64,000 nucleotides of DNA from Halocaridina rubra (GCA_037179515.1 JAXCGZ010001892.1:185001-249000); one strand, 5' to 3'; shown: positions 26,880 to 41,800, counted from the first letter of the stretch. Notes: generated by a model from the letters alone, not told the origin. Translations and numbers: made by a program.

Positions 26880-27248
26880 TGGAGAAGTAAGTGTTCTTGG
26901 GATGAACCTTTGCCAGAACCTTTAGTACAAGAATTTTCAGTTATTTGCAGAGATTTTATTCAGATGTCAACCATTCAATATCCTAGATTTGTAATTGTCC
27001 CTGGTGTATCAGATTTGCACATATTTTGTGATTCATCTAAAGTAGCTTATGGATTAGGACAAATGTTGTCAGGACTTAGGAAGCAGTTTTGGATCTCTAA
27101 AGGTAGAGTTATTGTGAAGAAAATATTAAAAACATGTATTTTGTGTAAAAAGGCAGTTGGCAAGACGATCTCTCAACCAGGTCCCCCTCCTTTACCAGAG
27201 GAAAGAGTCAGATTTATTAGACCCTTCAACTTAGTTGGAGTAGGATAG
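26880..27248 (+). pseudogene. BEL/Pao RNase H to integrase remnant, internally deleted
   Basis: Same frame. It opens with the end of the connection (WDEPLP) and the RNase H start (IFCDSSKVAYG), then jumps to the integrase zinc-binding end (TCILCKKAVGK). The rest of RNase H and the DDE core are absent, and the frame ends at TAG. Confidence 0.82.
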
Positions 27249-27337
27249 GTTGTAAATGATGCCTTTAAATTTTCTGTTTTTTGTTCTACACTTTATTATG
27301 TTTGTACATGTGATTTATTTAGCTTCCTACCCTTTTT

Positions 27338-27347
27338 GGGGGGAGAG
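27338..27347 (+). other. Polypurine tract
   Basis: GGGGGGAGAG abuts the 3' LTR, the usual plus-strand primer position. Confidence 0.8.
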
Positions 27348-28259
27348 TGTGGTGATCTGTCTATCACACACAGTTTCATTAGTTATACCTTGTGTGTGTT
27401 TTATTGTAATACCATAATTAGCATTGCGTCAGCCTACATGTGTATATTCGTTTGAGAGACTATATTATAACAATAATTTATTTTGTCATTAAATTCATCA
27501 TTTTCTCATGAATAATTGGAATTTGTTTGTAAAGCTAATCTAAATCTTAGGAAATCTTTAATTATGTATAATATGATAAAATTATATCCTTTTATTTTAG
27601 AATGTGATGCTTGTCTGCTTTGTTTACAGAACGGACGAGAACTCGCTCTGAGGACGGCACCAGGTGATGAGCTATTGTTAGAGACTCGTAAAATTTGTGT
27701 AAATTTATGAGCCTCCCATTTCGCCCCTTGGACTAGTGCTGTCGAATTTGTCAAGCAGTGACTGTGTTTTAATATTGTATAAAGTTTTTGGATTTTGAAC
27801 AATTATTATTTCGTTATTAAGTGTTGTTTATTTTGATGTGTCCAGCAGTCGTGCCTGGAGCTATAACTCTTTGTTATTTTTGTAAAATTTAACCTTTTCT
27901 TTTGGGCTGAAATATTGCTCCATTATAATATTAACTTTTTTTCAATATATTTTTATATTTTATCGATGAGTCTTTCATTTAAGCCTGGATTCATGCAGTG
28001 TTCAGTTAATATATTTTAGTGTATTTGTGTTATTAACCAGTGGGAGTTCTCCACTAACTATTAAGCAAACGTAACTCATGCCCTTCCCCTATAGTACCGT
28101 ACAGTTTTTCTTATATTTAATTATAAGCCAGTAAGTTTTAGCCCAACTTTATTTGAAGTTGGTGGAGTAAATATTTTTGTGTACGGTAGCCTGCAAAAAA
28201 CTGAGAGTAGACTATTCATTGACCAGGTGAAAGCAGGCATTCTGGGAATAGTCACCACA
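27348..28259 (+). repeat. 3' LTR of BEL/Pao element
   Basis: 912 bp, same length and ends as the 5' LTR. Followed by the CAACC target duplicate. Confidence 0.95.
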
Positions 28260-28264
28260 CAACC

Positions 28265-28660
28265 TTTATGTGTTGACTCGTCTACAATTAAGGAATTTTT
28301 TTTTTCCGTAAATGTTCAATAAGCTGAGAATGATCCTCCTCCCCATTAACATTATTGATTATTGCTGTTGCTTTTGTACGGCCTAATGTTATTTTCTCTG
28401 CAATTTTTAAAAACAGCCTTTATCAACTTTGGTAAATGATTTACAAAAGCCAATGATAAGTCATGTTCAGCTATAGCTGCAGCCAATCTTAGTTCACCCT
28501 TACAAACATTATCATTGAACTTTGAAAATCGTAAGTTTGTAACTTTACTCTGAAATTGCATGGCCTTTGCATTATCAATATGCTTCTGTTTTCCACAGAG
28601 ATTTTTTCAAGTCAGTTTTCCCTGCTGTTAACTCAGATGACAGTCACAAGAGGTAAAATA
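28265..28660 (-). pseudogene. hAT-family transposase, N-terminal part, broken
   Basis: Minus-strand sequence encodes NAKAMQFQSKVTNLRFSKF, then AAAIAEHDLSLAFVNHLPKL, and after a frameshift a stretch reaching a DEST motif directly at the BEL insertion. The DEST motif and the following C-terminal part are contiguous in hAT transposases. Upstream, a zinc-finger-like region is broken by stops near 28620. Confidence 0.8.
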
Positions 28661-28894
28661 AGCATATTCATCTCCCTTTGAGTTTGGTTTGAGCCAATTT
28701 TTAAACAAAGGATCCTCCTCGTATGACGGACAGTATTTCTGGGAATATCTTTTCTTATTCATTGTACCACTTGGATTTTCTGCCCATGTCTTCTATCCTT
28801 CTTTATCATCATCGCCCACTTGCACGACTAAAAAAAGACAAGAGAAGAAAACCCGAATTCGAGCCCTTTATGTCAGTCAAAATACCGAAACTTT

Positions 28895-28966
<72 letters not shown>

Positions 28967-30104
28967 GCTATTACTTCATATTAAGAAGTTCTATAGAAAA
29001 TGCATATTATGGAAACTGAAAAGAATATTCTTCCTTCATAATAGCGAAGCATATCTACAAGCTCTACATTTTCAAGTAGCACCGTCAAAAAAAAAAAAAA
29101 AAAAAAAAATTATCACAATTTACTAGGAATAAAAATGTTTGTTAATAAAATCAATCAAGGAACACAAGTCTGAATGATCGCAATGGTTATTATCTGCTGC
29201 ATATCTACACAGGAAAATCAGCGTGATTATGGATATTACGGATATGAATCCACCTTACTCGCTGTCATTTAATCCAACACATTTCACTGGTTTAGATATA
29301 ATAAACAATCACTTTTCTGGCTTAGAGCAAAAAACTGGCTTAGAGGAAAAAACGTCCGAATATTGCTATCATATTTTTTATGTTTTACTAACAATGAGCA
29401 ACTGACAGTTCAGCAAAAATAAAATCAGCCTAAAGGACAGTAGTAAAATCTCAGCAGACTCCATGATAATGATTGCAGTAGCATTGTCATAACCATGTGA
29501 GACTTAAGATCAACATGTCATCGGGAGAAAATTCGTGTTCACTTCAACTGCAAACTGCCAGCTTATCATTTAGTTTGTGTCTTAATATCAAGTCTTCCTT
29601 TTTGCATTTAGAGTTTTGTGTGACCTAATTGCTTTAAAAGCACTGATCTTACCTTCTCCCACTAAACTTCTACTTTCAGCTCTTTTAGTAGACTCGGCTG
29701 AGTGTCTTGAATGCTAGAACTTTTCATGGTTGAAGTAACAGTGCCAGACGTACTAGGAATAGGATTATCTTCACACATGTATTGACACGTATTGTATTAA
29801 AATAAATGTGCAGACAGAACGAGACTCATCACAGACACAAAGATAGATCACAATGATTGTTCTCTGAAATTACGTCTTCGCGCGACTGCCTTACATACAA
29901 GAATAAACAGGATGCATACATGTTTAAAAGTTTGTTTCGTTCGTTCATAACCGTTGTGTACTAATGCCAGCTCTTGTCTATTGATGTGAGTTGCAAAAGT
30001 TTTATTTTTTTTTATTTTTTTTTTTTTGGTCATACTTTACTTCCATGTAACACAAGAAGGAAAATTTCTTGACACTTATTGTAACTGTCGCCTTCCAAGC
30101 AATG
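28661..30104. other. AT-rich non-coding DNA with a GA array
   Basis: Probably the 5' flank of the hAT element. A (GA)n array lies at 28897-28967 and a poly(A) run at 29087-29109. No gene recognised. Confidence 0.45.
28897..28967. repeat. (GA)n microsatellite
   Basis: About 70 bp of GA repeat with a GG interruption. Confidence 0.97.
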
Positions 30105-30210
30105 ATTCTTATATATACTTACTGTAGAGTAGGCTACCTATACCATACGCTTTAAACATTCTTATATATACTTACAGTAGAGTAGGCTACCTATACCATA
30201 CGCTTTAAAC
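30105..30210. repeat. 53-bp tandem duplication
   Basis: Two copies starting ATTCTTATATATACTTAC at 30105 and 30158 with about one difference. Confidence 0.92.
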
Positions 30211-31900
<1,690 letters not shown>

Positions 31901-32545
31901 ACAGTAGTGTGAACGGAGGAGGTTTTCCCTCCGCGACATGGGAGCGGAGTTCAGGTGTCCCTCCGCATTGCTACAGTGGTAAGTAAGCTACAGTGGTTTG
32001 AACGGAGGATGCTTTCCCTCCGCAACGTGGGAGCGGAGTTAAGGTGTCCCTCCGCAGTGCTATAGTGGTAAGTAAACTACAGTGGTAGAAACGGAGGAGG
32101 TTTTCCCTCCGCAACGTGGGAAGCGGAGTTGTGGAATCCCTCTGCGCTGCTGCAGTGGTGTGAACGGAGGAGGCTTTCCCTCCGCAATGTGGGAGCGGAG
32201 TTCTAGTGTCCCTCCGCAGTGCTACAGTAGTGTGAACGGAGGAGGTTTTCCCTCCGCAACGTGGGAGCGGAGTTCTGGTGTCCCTCCGCAGTGCTAAAGT
32301 GGTATGAACGGAGGAGGTTTTCCCTCCACAACATGAGAGCGGAGTTAAGGTATTCTTCCGCAATGTTACAGTGGTAAGTGTGCTACAGTGGTAAGTTAGC
32401 TACAGTGGTATGAACGGAGGAGGTTTTCCTTCCGCAACGTGGGAAGCGGAGTTGAGGTATCCCTCTGCAGTGCTACAGTGGTAAGTTTGGAGGAGGGTTT
32501 CCCTCGGCAACGTGGGAAGCGGAGTTGAGGAATCCCTCCGCAGTG
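31901..32545. repeat. Minisatellite, about 72-bp units
   Basis: About eight units sharing GAACGGAGGAGGTTTTCCCT, then GGAGCGGAGTT and CCCTCCGCAGTG. Several are separated by a 17-bp insert containing CAGTGGTAAGT. Each unit has a GGAGG/CCTCC hairpin. It directly precedes the gag of the second BEL/Pao element. Confidence 0.92.
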
Positions 32546-32644
32546 CACGACCTGTTGACTAACCAAAGCAGAGTTGAAGTTATCCTTCCGCTGTTGTGAA
32601 AACGGTGTTGAGGTTATCCCTCTGCAAATGATAAGGACAGGGGA

Positions 32645-33437
32645 TTGGATATAGGAGAGGGAAGCCATAGGACGCGGACGGCGACTGAAGGCGAGAAGCA
32701 AGATGTCGAGATACTTACAAGACTAGATATGGAGGCGCACATGAACGAACGGCACGGGGAACAGTCAGGCAAGGTACAGGAGCTGATGAAGAAGCAACCG
32801 ACAGCAGCAGAGGCAGCCCTGAAGACCAGCGTCTTGGAGTCTGTCAAGGACTCCATCAGAGGTATAGTTGAACAATTAATGCAGGAGCAGAGGAACAACG
32901 ATGATTGGCTGCGAAGGAAGGAGCAGGTGCACGGAATAGAAGTAGTGGAAGAAGGCTCCAGGGAGACAAGGAGCGACACGGGCATGAGCAAGAAGAGAAA
33001 GGTAGATGACGAAGGGAACCACGAGGACAAGGATCAAGGGGCAAGGAAAAGCCAGAGAAGGAGAAGCAACGAACAGATGCAGGAGCCGGAAGAATTGCAG
33101 TCCCGGGCCACTCGTGGCTGGTGAAACCCACAGGAGCCATCCAAACGCGAGTAGGACCAGTGATGGTCAGCCAAGGGAATGCTCTTCGATTCGATGGCCA
33201 GACAGAAAGAGCTACAGGGACTTCATAGTACAGTTTCGAGAGTACACAGGGCGAAACACAATGGGGCCTGATGAGAAAATGATGTTACTGTTAGATGCAT
33301 GCGAGGGCGAGAGAGTTAAGTATCACTTAAGAAGATTCCTCAAGGTGTACCCAAATGCAGAAGCGGCATGTCAAGAAGCATTAAGATACCTAGAGGGCTT
33401 GTTCGGGTATGACGAGCCACCCACCGAGGTATTGTGA
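32645..33437 (+). pseudogene. BEL/Pao 2 Gag, frameshifted
   Basis: An ATG frame from 32645 to 33121 encodes a highly charged, coiled-coil-like N-terminus. The frame from 33006 then supplies the capsid-like block (SYRDFIVQFREYTGR.., EGERVKYHLRRFL, EALRYLEGLFG) and ends at TGA. A frameshift in the overlap is inferred. Confidence 0.75.
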
Positions 33438-34229
33438 GCATGAATGAGGGAAGGAAGGCGAATCTGTGATGAGGACATCCGAGGTCTCGACGGACTACAG
33501 GTACAGCTGATGGAAGTATGGGAAGGACTGATACAGGAGGCAAAGAATGATCACAACACTGAAATCAGACTGATCGAGGATGCCAGAGGTCGACTGGCCG
33601 TGGACATGTCATGCGAGTTTGGAGTGATGTCCCAAATGAAGGAGAATAATACAGGAAGCCCCTGTGGAGCACCGGATCTCATAAGGTACATCGCAGAGCA
33701 GATGGGCAGTATCCGAATACGGGATGCGCGAGCAAGAATTGACACAGGTCATGAGTCTCCAAGGGAAGCCAGAGGCAATTGAGATGGACCAGAGCGTGGG
33801 AAGGTGAAGTAAAGGGAGACAGGGTCTGAACTATGCCAGTTGTGTCATGATAGACATTCGCTCAAGGTTTGCCGTAGCTTCGCAAGGCTAGGGAGTAAGG
33901 AGCGTCTGAGGACAGCTGCAAAGTTTAGGGTATGCTTCGGGTGCCTAAAGAAGGGACACAAAGTCACTACGTGCCGAGAAAGGGAGCCTTGTGAGGTATG
34001 TGACAGTGATTCGCACGCAACGATCCTGCACATCGATTATGACAGTAGGTTGACAGGGAGGACTCGTGAACGAGGCAACCGAAGGGACCAGCGATCACCA
34101 AACCGAGAAAGAGACATATGGTTCGAGCGAGACCGAAAAGGCCATGAGCAAGAGAGACGACAACGGTCAGGACAAAGAAGTTACACGCGGGCAGAAGAGA
34201 AGCTCAGAGCCACTAACTATGCCAGATAG
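33438..34229 (+). pseudogene. BEL/Pao 2 Gag C-terminus and zinc knuckles
   Basis: Same frame as 33006-33437 with stops at 33435-33437 and 33780-33782. Paired Cys/His motifs lie near 33840 (CHDRHSLKVC) and 33930 (CFGCLKKGHKVTTC, CEVCDSDSHATIL), as in BEL/Pao. Confidence 0.78.
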
Positions 34230-35078
34230 TCCAGGGAATGACATCAGGAGAAGGGGACAGTTGCCTTGCCTATAGTGGAGGTATATGTCAGGACAGGAAA
34301 CATGAACATCACACAGAGGGGGTGGGTCAAAACCCTAGCCCTTCTGGACTGCGGGAGTGATTGTACATTCTGTTCACGCAGCCTGGTAGACAAGACTAGA
34401 ACCCCTGGAGTACCGATACAGGTAGAAGTTAACACCATCGACCAGGGACTGCAGTGGGACACGAGAATGGTGGACCTGTGGGTAATAGTGGCAAAGTCTA
34501 GATGCCCCAAAGAGCTGAGGCTCTACGAATTCATAGTGGTCACCTGCCTGCCAAGGGGAATAACTGATTGCATTGCCAGAAGGGAGGAGATCTACCGATG
34601 GAAGCACCTGGCCTCCTTAGGGAAATCATATGTGAGCAAAGGGGAGAACGCCGAGGTGGAAATTCTCATAGGACTTGACCATCCACGGGCCCTACTCCCG
34701 CTAGAGGTCAGGTGGGGGTGTGATGGGGAACCCTTCGCATTGAGGACAGCTCTAGGCTGGACAGTACAGGGCGCTTTGCTGCCCAGGGACACAATGGAAA
34801 TGGCGACGAATCTCACTGCCATAGCCGAGCTGCCAAGATCAACAAGTGGCAATGAATCTTTGGAGCAAAGAGTACAACGGTTCTGGGAGCTGGACGAGCC
34901 CATAGCAAAGGAGGCTCAGGAGGGAGAGGGACTGTCGCCGTTGGACCAGTATGTCTTGAGCCTGTGGGACAGTCGTGTAAGCAGGAGCGGAGAGCACTAT
35001 GTACTACCGATCCCATCTAAGCAGTCATCGTTGCCTCAGGTCAACAATTGGAAACTGGCTCGTCACAGATTGGATTAA
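34230..35078 (+). pseudogene. BEL/Pao 2 protease
   Basis: The A17-type protease region has active-site block LALLDCGSDCTFCSRSLV near 34340 and the downstream EILIGLDHPRALLPLEVR near 34660. The usual DTG/DSG is DCG here, as in many Pao-type proteases. It ends at TAA, with pol continuing in the same frame. Confidence 0.82.
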
Positions 35079-36224
35079 TTAAAGAACAGACTCAGGAAGG
35101 ACAGAGCGTTGGGAAATGCCTACAAGGCGGAAATTCAAAAACTCTTGACAGCGGGGTATGCGGAACGAGTGCTGGATCGAGACCTCCAACTCGGTGGGCA
35201 GTGGATCTGTTATCTACCTCATCATCCGGTACTGAACCCCAGAAAACCAGGGAAGGTGCGCATTGTTTTTGACTGTGCAGCGACTCATCAAGGCTCGTCT
35301 TTAAACTCACAAGTATTACAAGGGCCAGACTTAAACAATAAGCTCATCGGGATTCTTCTTCGGTTTCGTCAGGGCAAAGTGGCAGTGACGGCAGATATAG
35401 AGGCCATGTTCTATCAGGGGAAAGTGGCGGAGACCGACAGGGATGCCTTACGTTTCTTATGGAGGAAGGACGATCGAAAACAAACTCCCATCGAAGTGTT
35501 CCTGATGACAGTACACGTGTTTGGGGGCGTGTGGAGTCTGGCCTGTGCGGCTTATGCCCTACGGCAAACGTTTAGCAAGTACGGAAGGTCTTATGATGAG
35601 GCGGTGAGGGAAATCGCTAAGAATTTCTATGTCGACGACCTATTGCATTCCGTGGATGACGCGGACCATGCAGCGGCCATAGCCACGCAGTTGACGAACC
35701 TCATGAGTAAAGGAGGATTTCACCTTACAAAATGGTCAAGCAACTTACCAGATGTGCTGAAAGGGATACAGAAGAAAGAGCTCCGTGAGTGCTGGACAAG
35801 GTCTGAAATACTATCAGCTGCACAACCGGAAGGAAGAGCACTGGGAGTGATATAGGACCAAGCAAAAGACAAGATTGCAGTACGAGTGGAGCTCAAAGAT
35901 TGTGCATTCACTAGACGAGGCCTATTGGCAGCCTTCAGCGCCGTCTATGACCCTCTTGGAATACTGGCGCCATTTGTAGTCCGTGCCAAGATCATCTTCC
36001 AGGAAGAGTGCCGGATTGGTAAGGGATGGCACGAACCTATCAGCGAGCAAGGTCAGCGGGATTGCAAGGAATGGATGAAAGAGTTACGACAGTTGAAGGG
36101 GTTCGCGATACCTAGGCACTATCGCAATGGAGCTACGGGAGAACTTGAGCGAGTGGAATTACACACCTTCGCCGATGCATCCCAGTCGGCGTATGGCACC
36201 GCCAGCTACCTAAGGACAGGGTAA
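35079..36224 (+). pseudogene. BEL/Pao 2 reverse transcriptase and RNase H start
   Basis: Reverse transcriptase blocks are YLPHHPVLNPRKPGKVRIVF, VTADIEAMFYQ and catalytic FYVDDLLHS near 35625. The connection (AVYDPLGILAPFV) and RNase H start (HTFADASQSAYGTASYLR) follow. Stops lie at 35853-35855 and 36222-36224. Confidence 0.88.
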
Positions 36225-37018
36225 GCGTGTCCTTCGTTCTCGGTAAGACACATTTAGCCCCTTTGAAGGGAATGAGTATACCTAGGTTGGAGTTTTGTGC
36301 CGCCAAGCTTGCTGCCGAAGTAACTGCCATCATCGCCGACGAGCTAGAGGTCAAGCTTGACGACGTCGTGTATTGGACGGACAGTATGCTCGTGCTGCAG
36401 TACATCAGCAATCCTAGCAGGTGGTTCAAGACCTACGTTGCTAACAGGGTGGCAGCAATACAGCGTCTGGCACCGATCCGGACTTCCTAGGCTACCCAAG
36501 GAAGCATTGGCCTCTGGAAAATACTACGCCGACAGGAGACACTGAAGACATGGAGCTGCGACCGCCCTTATCACTGACAGCATTGGTAACTGAGACTCCA
36601 CCATCAGCATCTCAACGCCTCTGGAACCAGTTCTCTAGCTGGGATTACTGAGATCGGTGGCCTGGCTATGAAGTTCATCGGGTGGCGCTTTCCCAGGCTG
36701 GCCTCTCTGGTGAACAATCATAGCTACATCTCCGTGGACGAGTTACACATGGCTGAACATCGGGTTATTAAGGCCGTGCAAAAGGAGAGTTATGGGGAGG
36801 CAGTCAAGGCTCTCCGAAGTGGCAAGCCACTCACCAAGAGCTGTGGGATATTCTTCTTGGAGCCACACCTAGATTCGAAAGGTTTAGTATGAGTGGGTGG
36901 TCGCCTACGTAAAGCCGTGGTGACACAGGACATACGTACCCAATTCTCCTCCCTAAGGACCATCTAGTTACTACCCTCGTTATCCGACGCATCCACCAGG
37001 TAACTGCAGGACACATGG
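36225..37018 (+). pseudogene. BEL/Pao 2 RNase H and linker
   Basis: The frame shifts here. The blocks are LAPLKGMSIPRLEFCAAKLA and YWTDSMLVLQYISNPSRWFK (RNase H), then a degraded linker with stops. The region around 36480-36660 is out of frame. Confidence 0.78.
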
Positions 37019-37620
37019 GGAGGGAGCACACAATCGCCTCACTGAGAGAAAAGTACTGGGTCCCACTGGTGCAGCGACTGGTAGATAGATTGCTGAGACA
37101 GTGCGTCTTGTGCAGAAGGTAAAATGGGCAGCCGCGACCACAGAGACAGGCGGATCTTCCAGATGATAGAGTGGCATATGGACGAACCCCCTTTGAGGCC
37201 ACAGGACTCGACTGCTTTGGCCACTTCATGGTTAAAGTGGGACGTCGATGCGATAAGATGTGGGGCTGCCTCTTTACATGCCTTAGCACCAGGGCGGTCC
37301 ACCTGGAGACACTTACCAGGTTAGATGCTGCAGACCTACTCTTGGATATCTCTCGGTTCACGTGCAGGAGGGGCGTCACGCCACGGCTGTCGTGATCGGA
37401 TAATGGCACCAACATGGTACGGGCGTGCAAGGATCTCAAAGAGGCTGCGAAGTCCTGGGAGGCCGACCGAGTGTTACAAACAAGGCTGGCCAAGCGGGAA
37501 ATACGTTGGATTTTCAACGCCCCAGGGGCTCCACACGCAGGAGGTGTCTGGGAGCGACATATTCGCACTGTAAAGAAAACACTCTATGCTCTGATTGGAA
37601 ATCAGGTGTTGGGATGACGT
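37019..37620 (+). pseudogene. BEL/Pao 2 integrase
   Basis: The zinc-binding HHCC region (VTAGHMGREHTIASLREKYW, CVLCRR) lies at about 36995-37120, then a stop. The core shows LDCFGHFMVKVGR, SDNGTN near 37395 and FNAPGAPHAGGVWERHIRTV. The DDE core is recognisable but interrupted by a stop just before SDNGTN. Confidence 0.85.
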
Positions 37621-37778
37621 CGCCTTCAAACCTTATTCTGTGAGGTGGAGCAGATTGTCCATAATCGACCGTTAACTATGGCTTCACAGGAGCCAGGGGA
37701 GTATGGACTGCTGAAGATTGCATCCAACGCCGATGGTGGCACGCACAGCTGCTGGCTGATCAGTTCTGGAAGAGGTGG

Positions 37779-38036
37779 TTGAGGGAATATCTGCCGAGTT
37801 TGCAGAGCAGACAAAGGAAAGTCTGGGGGAGTCCAAATCTATCCATTGGTGATGTAGTTCTCATCATGGATATGCCCACCCCTAGGAATCAGTGGCCACT
37901 GGCTAGGGTCATGAAAATCTTCCATAGTGACGATGGGATTGTTCGTCGGGTACGGGTCAGGATGCAGAAGGGGACACTGATGCGGGCGCCGATTCATCTC
38001 TGCTTACTGGAGGGAGTGCACTTTCCGGAGACGTAA
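37779..38036 (+). pseudogene. BEL/Pao 2 C-terminal pol domain
   Basis: WLREYLPSLQSRQRKVW, GDVVLIMD and NQWPLARVMKIF are the chromatin-binding-like module that closes BEL/Pao pol, ending at TAA 38034-38036. Confidence 0.8.
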
Positions 38037-38088
38037 TATGCCCACCTGGGGCTTGGTTTCGGCAGCCGCTACTGCTCGACGGGGGGAG

Positions 38089-38815
<727 letters not shown>

Positions 38816-41800
38816 CTTTCTTTTGAATGGTTTTTGTTTACTTTACAGCTTCTTCCCAACCTCATTCAAGACTCTGTTTTCGCATTTATGTCAAATTCCA
38901 TGCTATATAGGCATCAATAATGATCAAACAAACAGATTAGCATCCTAAGGCACATTATTTCGTGTGCCAAGACACACCAACTGCCCCACCGAAGGTGGTG
39001 TTATTTCACACTACTTTAAGCAAAAGTCTTTCCTTACCTTATGCCTCTGTCAAAATTCTCTATCATAAACAATGCATATCAGGCATATAATATGATGAGG
39101 ATATGATATATTTTAAGTTTTCTACTAGGCAATTCTACTTCAAGTATTCTGTATTAATATGATGTGTAACAAATTAACTACTTTCATTTATGGGCTTTTT
39201 GTGGCAATTAGCCCATGTCTGTCAAAATAAAAATGTAGGTATATGATGCTTACCAAAGAAAAGTGCCACAAAACTTGCAGATAGTTTACGTTTTGATATT
39301 TTCTTCACTTTAATATATTAAGTCTCGCCTTCCAGTCTTGCTTCATGTTCTCACTAGAAATCTTTCATTTCTGTCTGCCTATTTTCACTTGATACTATTT
39401 TGGTATGCCATACCCTAACATGTGTGAATATTAAAAACGTCTCCACAGAAAGTTTCATCTACAGTATTAGCATATGTTTTACTGTATGCTGTATTATCAC
39501 TATTGTCATATGGAAAAATTAATCCAGCTCTTGAAACTAGAACCACAAAACATGGATAAGATGACCAGCCACCTTTATGCTGTCTCAGAGAATACTTACA
39601 TATCTTTTCAAACTTTCGTGGGGTAGTGTCCCTCTATAAAGTTGTATTGTCATCAATTAAGTTGCCTTGTCATCACTAAAATTGCCATGTCTCTAAATTT
39701 GTGTACATTTGTGAGTAATTTGCCTATTTTATAAGTGACTAGCATGTCACACATATTCTATGAGTATTATGCTTAAATGCAAAAGTACCATTGAGGGAAA
39801 GATTGCTTAGTAAGTTTTGTACAGTTTTTGGTTTCTCCCTCTGAATATAAACATTATTGTACTGTTAGGTCACCTCATAGAATATTACATTATGCTTCAC
39901 CTTTTCTACATTACTTTAAGAATGTTTAAAAAAATAAATAAAATCTACTATCACCTAAGGCTGAGAACTGATGTATCTGACTCACTATTACTTCCTTCAC
40001 TTATGCTGTATTAACGAGTCATTCAGAATTCCATGATATACAGAACAGATATAGGTACCGTGAGGCTTCCAATTGGATTAAAAAATAAAAATATATTGAA
40101 GATGTAGTGATTTTATTCGATTTTACATTTTTTTTTACTTTTACAAATATTTACTTTAAATTCCTTACAATAAGGAAAATGGCAGTGATAAGAAGAATAT
40201 GAATACACATTTTATTAATTAATATATCCTAATTCATTTTCTCATAAAAAAGTGACATTTTCTCGAACAAGTTTGCAGCTTCTATAAATATATAAAAAGG
40301 ATGAAAGCATTGGAAGTGCAGAAGGAAAATTATAACTATTAGTCTTGCAAAAATCTTTTTTTTTGGATCCTTGCTATGGCAGTGTTATTTTAAATGAGCC
40401 AACTGGAATTGTCCAATATCAAGTTTACTGACATCCAACAAGACATGAATAATAATTAATTGAAATTAAGAAAAAATATACATGCATATATATGAAATAA
40501 GTATAAGCTGTTATTTTTTTAATAAAGTATTCAAATTCATTTCATAATTTTAATTTCACACCGTCCTTTCCAAGCAGCCACAAACACGAGATATCAGAGA
40601 GACTACACGATGAAGTAGGAAAAGGTGATATTGTCTGGACATGCACTTTATCATAACTGGCAGCAATGGTATGGTATTACTTATAATTATGTCATAATTT
40701 ATCTCATATACTCTATAACAAAGAAGAATAATGAAAAAACAAACAAAAAATGTTTACTTTCCACTGGAACAAGTGCAGTAACTGAAGAGAATATAGTGCA
40801 TCATATCTCCATCAAGAAACCTAAAGTTCAGGAAGTAATAATCTGAAACAAATATGGCATAGCAGTACAAAATTTCTTCCAATATTGTGTTAATGTTGTT
40901 GTTCCCTAAGCTGCCTGGTTGAACAGCCCCGAGTCGCTAAGGAGTATCACTACTGATCCTGGGCTTTCCTCCAGAGCTATGACTGCCAGAGGGTCATTTC
41001 TCAGTGTAGAAAAAACTGTATTATTGTTTGTGTTGTATTGAGAGATGAGGTATTGCCTGGGTGATGGAGGACCTCTTCTAAGTTCTCATGCTCCGTGAAG
41101 GGCAGAGGTTGGTTGTGGCAGTTTGGCCTCTTTTGCTGCTTCTCTTCTGATTTCCCTGATCTAAAATGTTGTGATAACTGACTTGCAAAAGGTGCAATAT
41201 GCAAGATTAATGGCAATGTTGAGATCCAGATTCATTTTACAGTATTATTACATATTCCATACTGAGGTCAATACTTGCTTATAAAATTCAGTTGTAATTT
41301 TACTTACTGGAACAAATGGTTCTTATACCCTTAAATAACATGTTATTAAAATGAAATAAAGAGATGTGATGAAGCCAAATTGAAATTATCTGTATACCTC
41401 AACACCAAATTCCAGTTTAAACTCCCTTAGAAGCTTGTTCCTCTTTATTTATTCCTTCATGAACTCAAAGATTAGCAAGATGAATGATATAAGTTACTTT
41501 TATGGCCATCGTTGCCTTTCAATTGGCAATATTTACTACTAGGACAAAATGACTACTACAAAAACACGTTTCTTGCATGCATTATATTGACTAATTTATC
41601 TCTTATTAAAAGAAGAAGCACCTTATGGACTTAACATACTGAAATTGAACACATGTGTAACATGGATATTTAGCTTAAAAACTGAAGACCAAGCAAACAT
41701 CAGTCTCTTGAACACAATTCCTATCACCTGAATTCTTACCCATGATGAGGAAGACATTCATATGAAAATCAACATATGATAAAAGAAGTAATTAAGACTA

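Larger units (their letters stand above)
22386..28259 (+). mobile_element. BEL/Pao LTR retrotransposon, nested in hAT, internally deleted
   Basis: Two 912-bp LTRs flank about 4.05 kb of gag-pol. LTR ends form the inverted repeat TGTGGTGA/TCACCACA. CAACC is duplicated at 22381-22385 and 28260-28264, the 5-bp size usual for BEL/Pao. The LTRs differ at about a dozen positions by eye (roughly 1.3%), so insertion is fairly recent. Gag, protease and reverse transcriptase are recognisable; most of RNase H and integrase is missing. It is non-autonomous as it stands. Confidence 0.95.
32645..38088 (+). mobile_element. Second BEL/Pao retrotransposon, decayed, 5' LTR not found
   Basis: Gag, knuckles, protease, reverse transcriptase, RNase H, integrase and the C-terminal pol domain occur in BEL/Pao order, spread over three frames with at least six in-frame stops. 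The region is visibly GC-richer than its surroundings. A polypurine tract and a likely 3' LTR start follow at 38077-38089. Upstream is a minisatellite and a reverse LINE tail, not a matching LTR. Confidence 0.9.

Noticed and set aside
31971..32363. A 130-codon minus-strand frame with repeated TPLPxCGGK blocks
   Set aside because: It is the minisatellite read in frame; the unit length happens to be near a multiple of three and there is no start context or homology.
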